A DNA stretch of 64,000 bases from Bryopsis sp. KO-2023 (GCA_030272585.1 BSYQ01000002.1:7440001-7504000); one strand, 5' to 3'; positions 53,851 through 64,000 are shown, counted from the first letter of the stretch. Notes: generated by a model from the letters alone, not told the origin. Numbers and translations are program-made.

Positions 53851-54272
53851 TTCATCTCGTTTCTTTGGGGAGTCGCCCCAAGATCATTGGAAAGGAACAA
53901 AAAGGAGGCGACGGTAAATCCTACGAACTCTTCGACCCCGCTCCGAAGCTTTTTTGCTGGTCCTACAATGGAGGAATGATGTGCTTCTTGGCATGCCTGA
54001 AAGAGTTCGCAGATTTTGCACATCAAAAAGACTTGGCGGAGGGCAAACAGGACACTTTCCTGCTGCCGTTTTCCATGGAGGGGGACAAGGTCAACAACAT
54101 GACGATCAAATCGGCATTCAACACGAGCACCAAAATGAAAAAGGCGCTGAAGTGTATGCTGGATAATCTACGTACATGCATGATTTGGCTGGTGGAGTGG
54201 GAGGCCAGGCAAAGCCGGAGGCGACAAGGGTTGGGGCATTATGGGTCCGAACCCAGAAGGTCGAGGAGTTGA
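53851..54272 (+). CDS. ATG6/Beclin-1-like C-terminal (BARA) exon
   Basis: The frame reads FHLVSLGSRPKIIGK...SYELFDPAPKLFCWSYNGGM, then ACLKEFADFAHQKDL, FLLPFSMEGDKVNNMTIKSAF and KMKKALKCMLDNLRTCMIWLVEW. This aligns along the last ~130 residues of plant and fungal ATG6/Vps30 and animal Beclin-1 (YELF-P, CLKDFAEFA, LP, F--W-KALK--L-NLKW). The BARA domain binds membrane lipid within the Vps34 PI3-kinase complex of autophagy. The exon begins after a possible acceptor (TTTCTTTCGAG) and ends with about 25 extra residues (EARQSRRRQGLGHYG) before the stop. No other ATG6 exon was recognised. The exon lies between two blocks of an inverted duplication whose other copy lacks it, so a captured or orphaned exon is likely. 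Confidence 0.82.
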
Positions 54273-54399
54273 TCACAGATTGTCCTTTTTTGGGTTTAGT
54301 TGCTTGTTGAACTTCTGACAAGAAAATTACAGAGGAGAAAAAGTTCGACAGGGCGGAGGGAAATAGTTGGTGTAATTGAGAACAGCCCGTGGAGGCTGA

Positions 54400-55090
54400 G
54401 GAATTTTGAGATCAGAGTGGGGGATTCCAAGCCACAGGGTGATGGCGGTCAGAACGGTGTTTGTAACGGTGGGCTGGTCAGACGCAAGGTTTTGACTGCT
54501 CTGCACAAGGCAGATACGTCACCATGAGGAGAGCATCAGAAATTGGTTGTTTTGGTTTTTCGTATGAGTTGGTCGATTCGTGTGCGAGTGGCACGGAGAA
54601 AAAAGTATAAATTATGTGGGAAATGATCAAACCACCGGCATTCGCGATGTCAATGAGGTAGTTAGCTACCCCATCGACGATCGAAATGCCGAAATTCCCA
54701 TGGTGGGCGAATCCTGATCGGTTGACGAGACCCCCCGGGATCAACCGGGGGACGACCTTGGTTGCACCATCGTTGCCATCATGGGTGCCAAGTGTCGTGC
54801 CAGAGTGGGGGCCACCCACTCTGGCGGATCAACGTCATGATCGAAAATATGTTTTGACCCGATTAGTGCCGGGTTAGTTGATTTTTAATTTCTTTCTCCT
54901 TTACATTTCAGTTGTCGTCGAGCGCGTTTTTTTCCCTCATGATGTGACTTAGAAACTCATCCTTTTTTTTGGTAGGTGCATACAGCGGTGCGCACGCCCT
55001 GGACGCACGGGAGTCAGCCACGGCCAAGACGCGGAAACTGCCAAAGGTGTGGCCCAAATTCGGCTGAGTTCGAAATATTCCGAGCACCCA
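54400..55090 (-). repeat. Inverted duplicated block, arm B
   Basis: Near-identical inverted partner of 46945-47643. Homology breaks at about 54400 on one side and about 55085 on the other, just before AT-rich repeats. Confidence 0.92.
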
Positions 55091-55152
55091 AAGGAAAAGA
55101 ATGTGTCAGGGGGTTGATTTTGAAATGGAGGCCTCGAGCGCGACCCCTTTCA

Positions 55153-55189
55153 TAATCATAATCATAATCATAATCATAATCATAATTAC
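55153..55189. repeat. (AATCAT)n simple repeat
   Basis: About six copies of the hexanucleotide. Confidence 0.95.
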
Positions 55190-55249
55190 AACCCACAGCA
55201 AAAGAGAGCCATCACCCCTTTCAACACACGAAGGTGCAGCGGCTGGAAC

Positions 55250-57050
55250 GCGCGTTTTTTCTGGTAGACTTGGTGCTGTCGGATTGATCGACGTTGATGA
55301 TCCGACAAGTCGACAGAGGGTCGGGATCAAATTTGTCTGCAGTGGGTGGAAGAGTGACTGTGCAAATTTTCTTTCCTTTCAATTGACCCCCCTGTTTTGA
55401 GACTTTCCATGGAGTGGGCCGAATGTGGTCAGGAAAAAACATGGGTACGTCCGCCTGGTGTCGGCTATTTTCTTTCGCGTGCGGAATGGGGGGCTCCGAC
55501 TCCAGGCCCACTTTTATCTCTACTGACGGGACGCCGGTATTGCATTCGGCCACTCCATTGTGAGGCGATTGGGACGACGCCATGGTTGCTGGATTTAGAG
55601 TGCGACTGTTTCCTGAAGACACAGCCTGACAGAGCAGCGCCCCCTCAAGCCGCTCGTGGTGAAGCTTGCCAGCCGGTCAAAAATATGGTAGACCTGGGGG
55701 TCGGTTTTCTGCTTTCTTTCATGAATAAAGCAAAAAGAAAAACTTCTGTCAATGGAAAAAAATTGGTGTGGCCTGGATTGACCTGACCAATCGTCCCATC
55801 ATAAATCCTACTTCCCAAGAAATCAAGCATTGTAGAAAATCAATTTTTAAATTCAACATTTCAGGTTTCCCCTCATCTATTGTCTGAATCATCAAATGTG
55901 CATGTGTATTTACAACGAATGTCGATCTAGTGGGGGTGGATTTGAATTTTGTTTTGAAAATGCTAAAATCTCAGGTGGCGAAAACCTGGAGGTGGTTTTC
56001 TGATTATTCACAAGGGGGGGGACTGCGGACAAACGAAAAGCCGAAATCAATTGGACTCTCCAATTCAACAAGCAGCAACAGGTGCCCTGTATCAAAAGGA
56101 CTGCAGGAATAACCGGAGGGCTTTTTAGATCAGGTTAGTTTTCATCCACCCATCTGTTGAAGAAAAAAAAAGAAAACAAGAGAGAAGAAATAAAAAAAGA
56201 GTGGCAGTGGATTATCCAGCCCTTCAAAGGGAGGGATTCCTTTGAGTTGGGGGAGAATAGGGACAAAAAAAATGGGGATAAGTATTGCCAATGACTCTTT
56301 TTTTTTGGTGGGTCACTGACCCACAAAATATAAACAACTGGTCCTGCATTAGAATTTTTTTAAAACACTCTTTTTCACTCAAAATTGATTACGATTCTGC
56401 ATTGGGCTGTGGACAGGGGTCGTCACATCGGATCGATTTTTAGCTAATGTGAATGCCTTTTTTCAAAACAAGGTGATGGAGAAATTAATTCCAGAAAAAT
56501 GAAAAAAAGAAACTTTGTTTTTATTGTGGGAAAGAAACATGGAGGGATTTCTTGTGGAGGTGCCTTTTTTTTTCATTCGAAACCCAGTTTTCTGGATGAC
56601 TTATCCTTGCAAGGGATTTCAGTTTTGCATGTTCTGGTTGGCCCCTGAAACAAAACAGGGATGACTAAATGGAACCTCTTAAACGAAAAGATAAGCCAAA
56701 TGCATCAGAGTCACTGGAGTTTTTTGTGCGTAATGCAGTCGATTAGTTTCAATTAAGGCACACACATGGACAGTGATGTTTTTTCTTTGAATTCCCCCAC
56801 ATGTGTAACCCTTGTCTTTTCTTTCTTGCCCAAGTAGGTTCAGGCATCCAGGAGCCTGATTCTGCCAACCTCCCCCCCCCCGGGAAAGAAAAAAAAAAAA
56901 GGAAGAAAGGAAGGAAGCGACGATAGTTGAATTGTTGGACTCCAGAAAACCCCAGAATGTTAAAAAGGATGGACCACCATGCACCTGCCAAGCCGAATGA
57001 AACTGCAGAAACATGAAGTCAGGAAGACTCCTCCTGCTCAGCAATTCGAT
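55250..57050 (+). repeat. Dispersed repeat family R, copy f
   Basis: Parallels 25990-28030 with many indels and substitutions: the CTGTCGGATTGATCGACG start, CTGCAGTGGGTGGAAGAG, CCTGGATTGACCTGACCAATCGTCCC, GGGTCACTGACCCACAAAATA, GGGCTGTGGACAGGGG and GAATTCCCCCACATGTG. No coding domain was recognised. Confidence 0.75.
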
Positions 57051-57069
57051 GAACTGTCTTGAACTTGGG

Positions 57070-57860
57070 GCAGATTTTCTCGGAAATGAGTGTTTTATCT
57101 TTAAAACAAGAATAGATTAGGTCCATAATGGACAAGGAAGCCTTGGATTTAAAAAAAAAAGGAGGAAAATTATATTATCCTTGTCAGAAAAAAGGGGGTA
57201 TTTTTCTGAAATAAAATAAAATCGTTCCGCTTATTTCGGTGGGTTCTTTTTTTTCGTTTTTGAATCTCTTTTTGTGGTGAACAGACTTTCTTCGGTTAAC
57301 TTATTTCTAACAGAGCCCTCCAAAACCTTTTTGCATTTTTGGGGTTTGGTCTGTATTTTTTCGGGGATATTCTGATGTTCTTAGTAAAGATTCTTATGAT
57401 GGTGAGGGTCACCATGGTGGTTTTCCTGGATACTTCGTTACTTCCGTTAGGGGTGTGTTTGTGTGTGTCCAATGGTTTTTGTTTTTTGTTTTTTTTACAG
57501 AAATGTCCATACAGACCCAAATTTTTTGTTTGTGTGTGTGTGCTGGGGGGGGGGAGAGTAAATTTGTGTCATCAGAAATCTATGGGCTGGGTTTTGTTGG
57601 GTAAACTTTTTCTGTTTGTGTTTGAACACAAAAAAAAAAATTCTGGAAGCATAATGGGGTCTATTTAGAAGGCCTTTTCGATAATGGATTCCAAGTTCTG
57701 GTGGATGATAAGCAATTTTTAGACTGTAGTGTATTTTTCCTCTTACTCCCTTTTGAGATTTCAGCTGATTTTGTATTTCGAATGAACTGCAAAATTTGGG
57801 TGAGGGAAAAAGAGTGAGATACTGATTGGTCAGTCAGAGGAGAGAGAGAACCTCGGCCGG
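57070..57860 (+). repeat. Dispersed repeat family R2, copy e
   Basis: Continues directly from repeat R as in the 25.9-29.3 kb copy. It contains ATCAGAAATCTATGGGCTGGG (57570) and TTTTGAGATTTCAGCTGATTTTG (57750). A ~60 bp LINE-like piece interrupts its (TG)n tract. Confidence 0.7.
57465..57527 (-). mobile_element. Old fragment of the (TATG)-LINE 3' end in a TG repeat
   Basis: TGTCCAATGG-TTTTTG...TTTACAGAAATGTCCATACAGACCCAAAT closely follows the LINE 3' UTR complement at 3661-3708 (TGTCCAATTGGTGTTTG, TTTACAGAAATGTTCATACAGACCCAAAT). It is flanked on both sides by TTGTGTGTG. The corresponding place in the inverted paralogue near 34130 has only a (TG)n tract, i.e. an empty site. Confidence 0.7.
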
Positions 57861-57869
57861 TAGGAACTG

Positions 57870-59630
57870 AGGTGACCACGAATAAAGATCTAAAGGCTCC
57901 ATGGTTTTTCTGGGACGATTCTTATCGCCAGCTTGCTGGCTCCTCAAAATACTTCCTCCGTGGAATTTCGACTCTTTACTGTACGAAGGAGAGAAGAAGA
58001 AGATGGTCGAGGTAAAGAAGGAAAGCACTTGAATCACTCAATCAGGCCATTGCAACCCCCAGCTGCAATTGAGCTTGAGTCAGTGAAAGAAGGGTCTTTT
58101 TCTTTGATAAAAAAACACTCCACTTTCAGGACACAAAGCTGGCTCTCTAGCCCACACGCACGCAAAATACCACATACGCTACAAGACCAGCGCTTCAACG
58201 AAAAAAAAACGCAAAAGTAACCAAGGATATTGATCCAAAACAAAATGTAAAAAATGTAGGAGGTGGGATTCGAACCTCCGCCTACTGCTGTCCCGCGGAA
58301 CGTACGCTCCTGTCCGAGCCACCGTACGGTGAGTAGGCACATTCAGAAAGGCTGCTTTCAGCACATAATCCAATCTGCACAATCACCGGTGTGTCACCTG
58401 CTTGCACCGGCGAATGTGCCGGTTCGAACGATGACCCCTCATCGTTAGATCGGCTTCTCTTCTTGACCCACACCAGTCGAGCGCCACCAAAGGGCCGACC
58501 AACCCCGGCGGCCACAACACATCGTTGATAACTCAGTTCGAAGAGATATCTCTTTCGCTCGTTCCTGGTTCGGAAAAAGAAAGCTACCCGTTTCTTTCCA
58601 GAAGAACGCGGTCGGAGACGTGTTTTTTTTTGTTTTTTTTTTAATCCATTACCCCAACTGCCTGCCTTCTCTGTGAAGTTAATTACACATGTCCGTTGTT
58701 ATTCACAAAATAAAATCCCAGATGCATACAACTGTCTAGCCCCTATCAAAAGAAAACGAATCAACATGAATGGGGCAGCGCTCCAAAAAAGCGAACCATT
58801 CTCTGTGAAGTCGAACAAGTTCTAACCTGTCTGACTTGTTCGGTATGTGTGTTGCGAGCGCAGGATGAGTTGGTCTTCGAGCGAAATAAACCCTTCCAGT
58901 CCTGTACGAGGTAAGTTGAGGGCCGACCGACCTGCGGCGCCACAGTCAGTCAGGTAGCTTGCTTTTTTGATGGAAATGACATAAAATCTTAAGAATTACT
59001 TGTTTTTCTAATAGTTTACTCAACGATGATGTCCTGTCAGACAACAAGAGGGAACTGATTGAATCTTCGGTATTCTTCCCAAATAATGTTTTTTGCTTTT
59101 TTGAACATGGCCCGGCTGGAATAAAATACAGTACAGAGTTGTTTCTTTTGGTTTATATGCTTTTACATTTGAACACAATATGCATATGTATTGAAGAGGT
59201 CGAGTGCCTGTTTTTTGTGTGTTGAGGGATGAACACCAGGAGCACAGACGACGATGGGGGGTTTCCAGGGGTACGGATGCAAAAGTGAATAACAAATACA
59301 AAAATACAAAAAAGCACTGTCCGTTTTAATCCATCTCACATTAAAAAAGCCGTCCTTGGAATGAGGAGATTAAACCCGTCCTAAAAGAATTCGGAATGAA
59401 AAAAAAAGATCAGGAGAACAAGGAGCAAAACAAGATGGGCTGCCATGGTGTTACAGTTTTCCCTTGCTGTGTCAAACGCATCCTGCGATATAACTCTATA
59501 CTCATATTTCAGCCCCTTCCTCTACTCTAAACCCATTCTCCTGAAACCTCGATCTTTCATACCATAGAAACTCAATCAGGGTACTTGAGCATATTCTCCT
59601 GAGTGATGGCCAGAACAAAAAAAGTCTGAG
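57870..59630. other. No gene recognised
   Basis: Contains a weak tRNA-like T-loop near 58262-58275 and several short frames, none convincing. Confidence 0.4.
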
Positions 59631-59639
59631 TGCTCGAAG

Positions 59640-59842
59640 CGAATTCCTATCGTCGATCAAGTGAGATATGTTCTTTGCAACGCCAGATTTTCAAGTTGAG
59701 CTCGCACCTGGAGGAGAAGAAAAGAGTTATCGAGGAACAAAGTGAACTTATCCAGAATTGGTTAGATGACCTCGAGAAAAAGATTGCGAAAATGGAGAAG
59801 TTGGAGGCTGCTGCAGGTGGGGAGCAACAGTCCACAGACTGA
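59640..59842 (+). CDS. Possible terminal exon of a coiled-coil protein
   Basis: The open frame SLQRQIFKLSSHLEEKKRVI, then EEQSELIQNWLDDLEKKIAKMEKLEAAAGGEQQSTD and a stop. Hydrophobic residues recur at heptad spacing through about 50 residues, so a two-stranded coiled coil is likely. A possible acceptor (AACGCCAG) precedes the second half. No family is recognised. Confidence 0.5.
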
Positions 59843-60174
59843 CATACAGCTTGACAAGATAGATAGGTGCACGAGTGTGTTAGCCCAAGCTTCTTCGTGG
59901 GGCAGCGCTCATCAACTGTAAAATAAAACAACGGTACTTGTTAGTAGACGGATATTTGACTCCCCACCTGACACTGCGTACTGTGAGGAAAATGCTTTCA
60001 AAAAACAGATTACAACCAACGCAAGTTTGTTTGTTTCTGAAGGTTGAGATTATCGCAAAGAGGTACTGTTAGCCAGGGCATCTGGAAAAACTACGAAATT
60101 CGCTATCCAAAACTGGAGGGAAAGCGGTTCAACAACTAAAGATTTATCCCAGCTTTTTTATTTTTCCCCTGAAG

Positions 60175-60492
60175 GAAGAGATGGCGAATGAGCTTCTGGA
60201 CGCATGCAAAAACAACAGACCCCCTGTTGGTGAGGTGAGGTTTTAATTTGGCTGTTCGGATGGGTGCATGGATCGTCTCAGTATTGCCCAAATGAAAATT
60301 ACAGCTGTTCTATTTCATTTCACTTTTTCTTTTTCTTTTTTTTCTTTTATATTGTTTCTACTTTTCTTTTTTTCTTGCTGTAGATGTTTAAGCTTTTTGG
60401 AGAGACAGTGCAGTTTGCTGAAGATCATCAGGATGCACCATCGGATTGCGCAACGCATTTTACTGAGATTATCAAAGCGCTTGTCAGAAATG
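60175..60492 (+). CDS. Two exons, possibly FH2 (formin)-like
   Basis: Exon 60175-60234 (EEMANELLDACKNNRPPVGE) follows a pyrimidine-rich acceptor (CCCCTGAAG) and ends at GAG-GTGAGG, phase 0. Exon 60384-60492 (MFKLFGETVQFAEDHQDAPS then DCATHFTEIIKALVRN) follows a long pyrimidine tract and TGTAG, and ends at AATG-GTAGGT. The joined text resembles the last helices of formin FH2 domains (K-L-x-YFGE...FF-IF--FI-AF), but key positions differ. The splice signals are good; the family call is tentative. Neighbouring exons were not identified, though the coiled-coil exon upstream ends in a stop and so belongs to a different gene. Confidence 0.45.
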
Positions 60493-60499
60493 GTAGGTT

Positions 60500-61700
60500 G
60501 AATCACTTTTGATGCTGGTTGTTAATGGTTTATATCCTTTAAAACAATTCACTTACTAATTGTGGCACCTGAGAAATCCCACAGGAGATGCCTCAGAAAA
60601 CAAAAAAATTCCACATTGCGAACTCTTAAGACAAAGTAGCATTTTCTTCATTGAAGTTTATTGAGGATTTTATGAGGGCAGCGTCAAACACTTGTGCATA
60701 CTCTAAAAAAGTTCTTGTCAGGAGAACTGGCTGCTTTTCACTTTCCTAACCTTTGATGTTTGTTTGGTTTTCAAAGGTGGGAAGTAAGACATACAGGCGC
60801 TGCTTGTTAAGAAGAGAAAAAGCACCATGCATTACATGTACAAGAAGAAAAAGATTTTGTGTCAAATTTTCTACTGTTTTGAAATCAAGGAAGCATTGGA
60901 ACAAATAGAAAGTTTGTATGTACATAACTGGATAGGACTAATAAAAATCCCATTGTTGAAAAATATTGTAAAATCATAGAAGCGCCTAAATGGAGATGAA
61001 TTTTCAACATGCCACCATTGTCCACACCATTTTTTCTTTTCATTTTTTTTAGCTAGGTATTGTTTGGCATCGTTCTTTTGAAAGGGGTACGGTAGTGAAT
61101 CAGGAATCAGAAATCCGTTTACACTTGAGTTGGGGCTGTACACCTGGGGGCTGTTTTTCTTTTGGAACAGGTTGCTTTTTGTTTTGATTGATATTAGAGA
61201 AACAATTTTTTTGTGTATCACAATAACACAGATTTTTCTTTTTGTCACTGTTTTGCCAATGAGATCAGAGATACAGGAAAGGAGTTCTCCTCAGATTTTG
61301 ATATTTGTATGAGATGAAATTCCAGTTTTCTTTTTTTTTGGTATTATGAGACAATGGCAATGTGTGCACACTATTTTCGGACGGAAATCAAACCACCAGA
61401 AAAAAGGGGTTCATTGATAGCAGCACTGTGTCATTTCGGTCCAAAATCTTAAAAACAAATTTTGTTTTTATGATCTCAAAGACAAACACCTCCATCCAGA
61501 TTCAAACCTTTCGAGAATACAATGCTGAGGGATGGACCTCCGGAAGGATGGATGGAAAACAGAATTACTCCAGATCCTCATTCCACCAATCCTGGATTAG
61601 AAGTCGAAAAAAAATTAATTTCAGTTATATTTCTGGCTTGCACATGCAAAAAACATGCACCATTGAGTGAAAAGACGCTAAGAAAAGAAAAACAGGAAGG
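60500..61700. other. No gene recognised
   Basis: AT-rich; may include intron of the preceding gene. A block at 61530-61660 resembles 44340-44530. Confidence 0.4.
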
Positions 61701-61720
61701 TCCACGCTACGAGAAGTGCC

Positions 61721-61792
61721 GTCCACAGCAAGACTCGAACCTACAATCTTCTGCTCCGGAGGTAAACGCCTTCTCCATTAGGCCACGTGGAC
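61721..61792 (-). tRNA. tRNA-Arg (CCG), best-preserved copy
   Basis: The acceptor halves GTCCACG and TGTGGAC pair (one G-T). The D-arm GCC-TAATGGAGAA-GGC is present. The anticodon loop CTCCGGA gives CCG, and the T-arm GTAGG-TTCGAGT-CTTGC pairs with wobbles. One pair in the anticodon stem is A-C. It is the most tRNA-like of the three copies, but lacks the long flanking repeat the other two share. Confidence 0.7.
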
Positions 61793-62313
61793 ACTCAACG
61801 AAGGTAGAGTTTATTTGCTTCTGGATTTAGGCTCCGAACACACACTGTTCGATGCAATCTTTCTGATTACTGGGCGCCGGATTAATTTATAGGTTGCTTA
61901 TAAGTTGTTTATCTGTGTTTTTTTGTTCGCCTTCAACCAACCAAAAATATTACAAGACATGCCAGGCCAGAGCCTATAGCATCAGGGGCATACAAGGAAA
62001 AACCCTTAGCCTGCAAGGTTTCAAGTTGGAGCCTCCAACAGAATTGTTTTTCGTAAAATCGACCTGTAAACTGTGGGTTGAAGCAAGCTTTGGGGATCCG
62101 ATGGAGCGCCAAGGATCAGTTGCCATTTGGTGCGTCACATAGGAAGTCACCCTCCCAATTCTGACACTCGAGCATCACCGCCAGTAATGAAAAGCCCTCC
62201 CCACCACTCAGCAGCACACGTGTAGCGTCTTGTGGGGTACAAAACGGCGAAGCCCAACCGTTTCCCCAACAAAGAGAAGCACTCTTCCATAATACTCTCG
62301 ATCTCAATTAAGA

Positions 62314-62825
62314 ATGCGTACCTTTGTTGCTATCTTGTTGGTCGCCATTGTGGCCACCGCCGCAATGGGTGAAACGGGTGGGCTTCTTGTCGATCAAGCT
62401 TTCCCCCTACAGGTTTTCTCGGTCAAGAACCTAATTTGTATATTGATTGGGTTCTGTTGCAGATGTTGAAGCTTCTCTGTTTTCTGGGCGACATTTGGCT
62501 GGTTGTGGTTGGAGAAGTGAGTGAAACAGCAAGCTAGGAATTGTTTCCGCTGCAGTTGACGGAATTTTGTTTTGTGAGGATACCCTGTGTCTGAAAAAGA
62601 GCTCTGGGCTGGTTGTGTGCAGATTGTGGCTGGAAGAACCAACAGTGCTGCCACTGGGCATTTTGGGACGAATGGGCCTGCCGCTGTAAGTGCCATCAAG
62701 GGTGCTACGGTGGCGGCGGCGGAGGTGGTGGTGGTGGTGGCGGGGGAGGAGGAGGAGGCGGCGGTGGTGGTGGTGGCGGCGGCGGAGGTGGTGGTGGAGG
62801 AGGTGGAGGAGGGGGTGGCCGCTGA
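62314..62825 (+). CDS. Secreted Cys-rich, poly-Gly peptide (two exons)
   Basis: Exon 1 (62314-62377) encodes MRTFVAILLVAIVATAAMGET, a textbook signal peptide with cleavage likely after AAMG or ATAA. The donor ACGG-GTGGGC leaves phase 1. Exon 2 (62623-62825) follows GTTGTGTGCAG and restores the frame as D-CGWKNQQCCHWAFWDEWAC-RCKCHQGCY, with seven Cys in 28 residues, and then about 40 consecutive Gly ending in Arg and a stop. The mature product would be about 70 residues and extracellular. The two splice phases agree exactly, which supports the model. The Cys pattern and glycine tail recall gly-rich defence or structural peptides but match none I know. The GGT/GGC/GGA repeat is open in other frames too, so the tail frame is inferred from the Cys-rich part. 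Confidence 0.6.
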
Positions 62826-63440
62826 GTCGTCCGTGTCTGTGTAGGTTGAAGTGGCAGCTGTTGGAGTCTGATGTGTTTCTATTCAAACTTGCTCAAAGAC
62901 TTTTTTTTTTGCTGTGGACTATATATATATGAGGTGATGGTATTGTCACAGGTTCTCTCCACAAGAAAGAGAGGGGTGTTCGGTTCCTGTGACTAGAGCG
63001 AAGTTTTGTGCGCAATGAATTTGACGGGTCGTTTTTTCTTTGTTAGGCAAGATATCAATCATTGATTAAATAGCATACCTTTGCCGAGCCATGATTCCAT
63101 AGAGCAGCAGTGGATCTGCTGGAAGAAAAAGAAAGAAAGAGACTGAATTTTGTGAATCATGAAACGTCGCATGTAATGAATTCACTAATGTGGTTTGGGT
63201 TAGTTTTTTAAACCTCCCATAAATAGTTTTTTTTCTTGGGCAAGTTCTTGGACTGGATTGGATTTGAAAACCACTGCAAGGCTTTTCTTCCGCTCGTTGC
63301 TTGTCTGTCCAAGAAATGAAGTGGGCCCTCTTTGTGCATGGACGATATGCAGGAAGAGGAGTTGAGTTTAATGTCCCCCATCAAGGGTGTCTGCGAAAGC
63401 CCCTCCCTGTTTTCTTTGGCGAGAAAATCACTCTTCACTT
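62826..63440. other. No gene recognised
   Basis: 3' flank of the secreted-peptide gene; a TATATATATA tract at about 62918. No other signal was seen. Confidence 0.45.
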
Positions 63441-63449
63441 GTCACGGAT

Positions 63450-63560
63450 ATGGCAGTCACGGACGGGATAGTACGCCTCCACGCTCGAAAGAGCTTCAGG
63501 AAGGCGTTCAGAGTGGCTGGTTTTAAGTGGAGAAGTGTTCGTCAGAGCGACCCTGGCAAG
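63450..63560 (+). CDS. Possible short basic first exon
   Basis: ATG-started frame MAVTDGIVRLHARKSFRKAF then RVAGFKWRSVRQSDPGK, 37 codons, ending at a donor (AAG-GTACGC). It is strongly basic. No family is recognised, and the overlapping minus-strand frame is longer, so the call is weak. Confidence 0.25.
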
Positions 63561-63628
63561 GTACGCCTCCAGGAGCACTTCTTCTCTCCACTCCGTCCCT
63601 TGTGGACCTTTTCTAAAATTGCAATTAT

Positions 63629-63670
63629 TATCCCCTATACAACTGCCAGCTGGCAGTTGTATAGGGGATA
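63629..63670. repeat. Perfect 42 bp palindrome
   Basis: TATCCCCTATACAACTGCCAG is followed immediately by its exact reverse complement, with no spacer. Confidence 0.97.
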
Positions 63671-64000
63671 TAAAGGAGTGAAAGGTTGTGTAAAGATATT
63701 CCACATCGTCCATCCTTAGCCGTCGTAACACCCTTGACTCCCTCACCAAACCAAACCAAAAATTACATGCGCAGAAGCCCGGGCTCACTCACCACCACAG
63801 CCACCCTTCCATTGCATTTGAATGTGCAAGCTGGTGAAACTTCCCCTCTTTCGGTTTGTGTGTCGGTGGAACGATGAGTGTGAGCGTCCCTGACTCCGTC
63901 AACGAACCACACCCAACCGCAGTGAACACCTGGGCTTTGTGGAGCCAGAAATGTAACCATTGAATCATGTGATCATTGAATCATGTATATAACAGAGCCC

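Noticed and set aside
58255-58345. tRNA-like T-loop (GGTTCGAATCC) on the minus strand
   Set aside because: The 3' CTCCTAC has no matching 5' acceptor half and the T-stem pairs poorly, so I could not build a cloverleaf.
62587-62932. Frames of Val/Ala or Arg/Trp repeats over the GGN tract
   Set aside because: They are alternative readings of the glycine repeat; only the Gly frame joins a signal peptide and Cys-rich core in phase.

Overview
The window is nuclear DNA of an intron-bearing eukaryote. Recognisable genes are split by GT-AG introns, tRNA genes are present, and most of the rest is non-LTR (LINE) retrotransposons, satellites, inverted duplications and gene fragments. I cannot name the organism. 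The DMC1-like exon (motif RKGKGEQRICK) and the ATG6-like exon read more like plant or protist homologues than animal ones, which is a weak hint of an alga or other protist. No retrovirus, LTR element, Polinton or CRISPR array was seen.

Layout. 1-3.6 kb: little recognisable coding, one possible coiled-coil exon on the minus strand. 3.6-11.8 kb: a head-to-tail stack of four copies of one two-ORF LINE, all on the minus strand and each ending in a (TATG)n tail; the leftmost copy has both ORFs intact, the others are 5'-truncated. 11.9-17.8 kb: diverged dispersed repeats, a two-copy tandem repeat and a ~1.8 kb minisatellite of ~70 bp units with a ~779 bp higher-order period. 17.6-26.1 kb: an inverted duplication with an F-box/WD40 gene in each arm; the loop holds a tRNA-Leu, a tRNA-Arg copy and an unrecognised minus-strand gene. 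26-34.5 kb: dispersed repeats, a minus-strand exon with two F-boxes in tandem, a second tRNA-Arg repeat split by a 936 bp TIR element with a clean 4 bp target duplication. 35-40.3 kb: a third F-box/WD40 gene broken by a LINE that carries an endonuclease, a reverse transcriptase and a dUTPase, and hit again by a short inverted copy of the same LINE. 42.1-43.6 kb: a five-exon ARF GTPase pseudogene. 46.9-55.1 kb: inverted duplicated blocks around a ZNF207/BuGZ-like gene, a DMC1-like fragment and the last exon of an ATG6/Beclin-like gene. 55.2-57.9 kb: more of the dispersed repeat. 59.6-62.9 kb: a coiled-coil exon, two possible formin-like exons, a tRNA-Arg and a two-exon gene for a secreted Cys-rich/poly-Gly peptide. 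A perfect 42 bp palindrome lies near the right end.

The genes do not form a pathway. What links the region is turnover: F-box/WD40 paralogues are duplicated, inverted and disrupted by LINEs; several housekeeping families (ARF, DMC1, ATG6) survive as decayed or isolated pieces; and repeats sit inside repeats. The best candidates for something undescribed are the dUTPase-bearing LINE, the stack of LINEs using each other's microsatellite tail as target, the tandem double F-box, and the secreted Cys/poly-Gly peptide.
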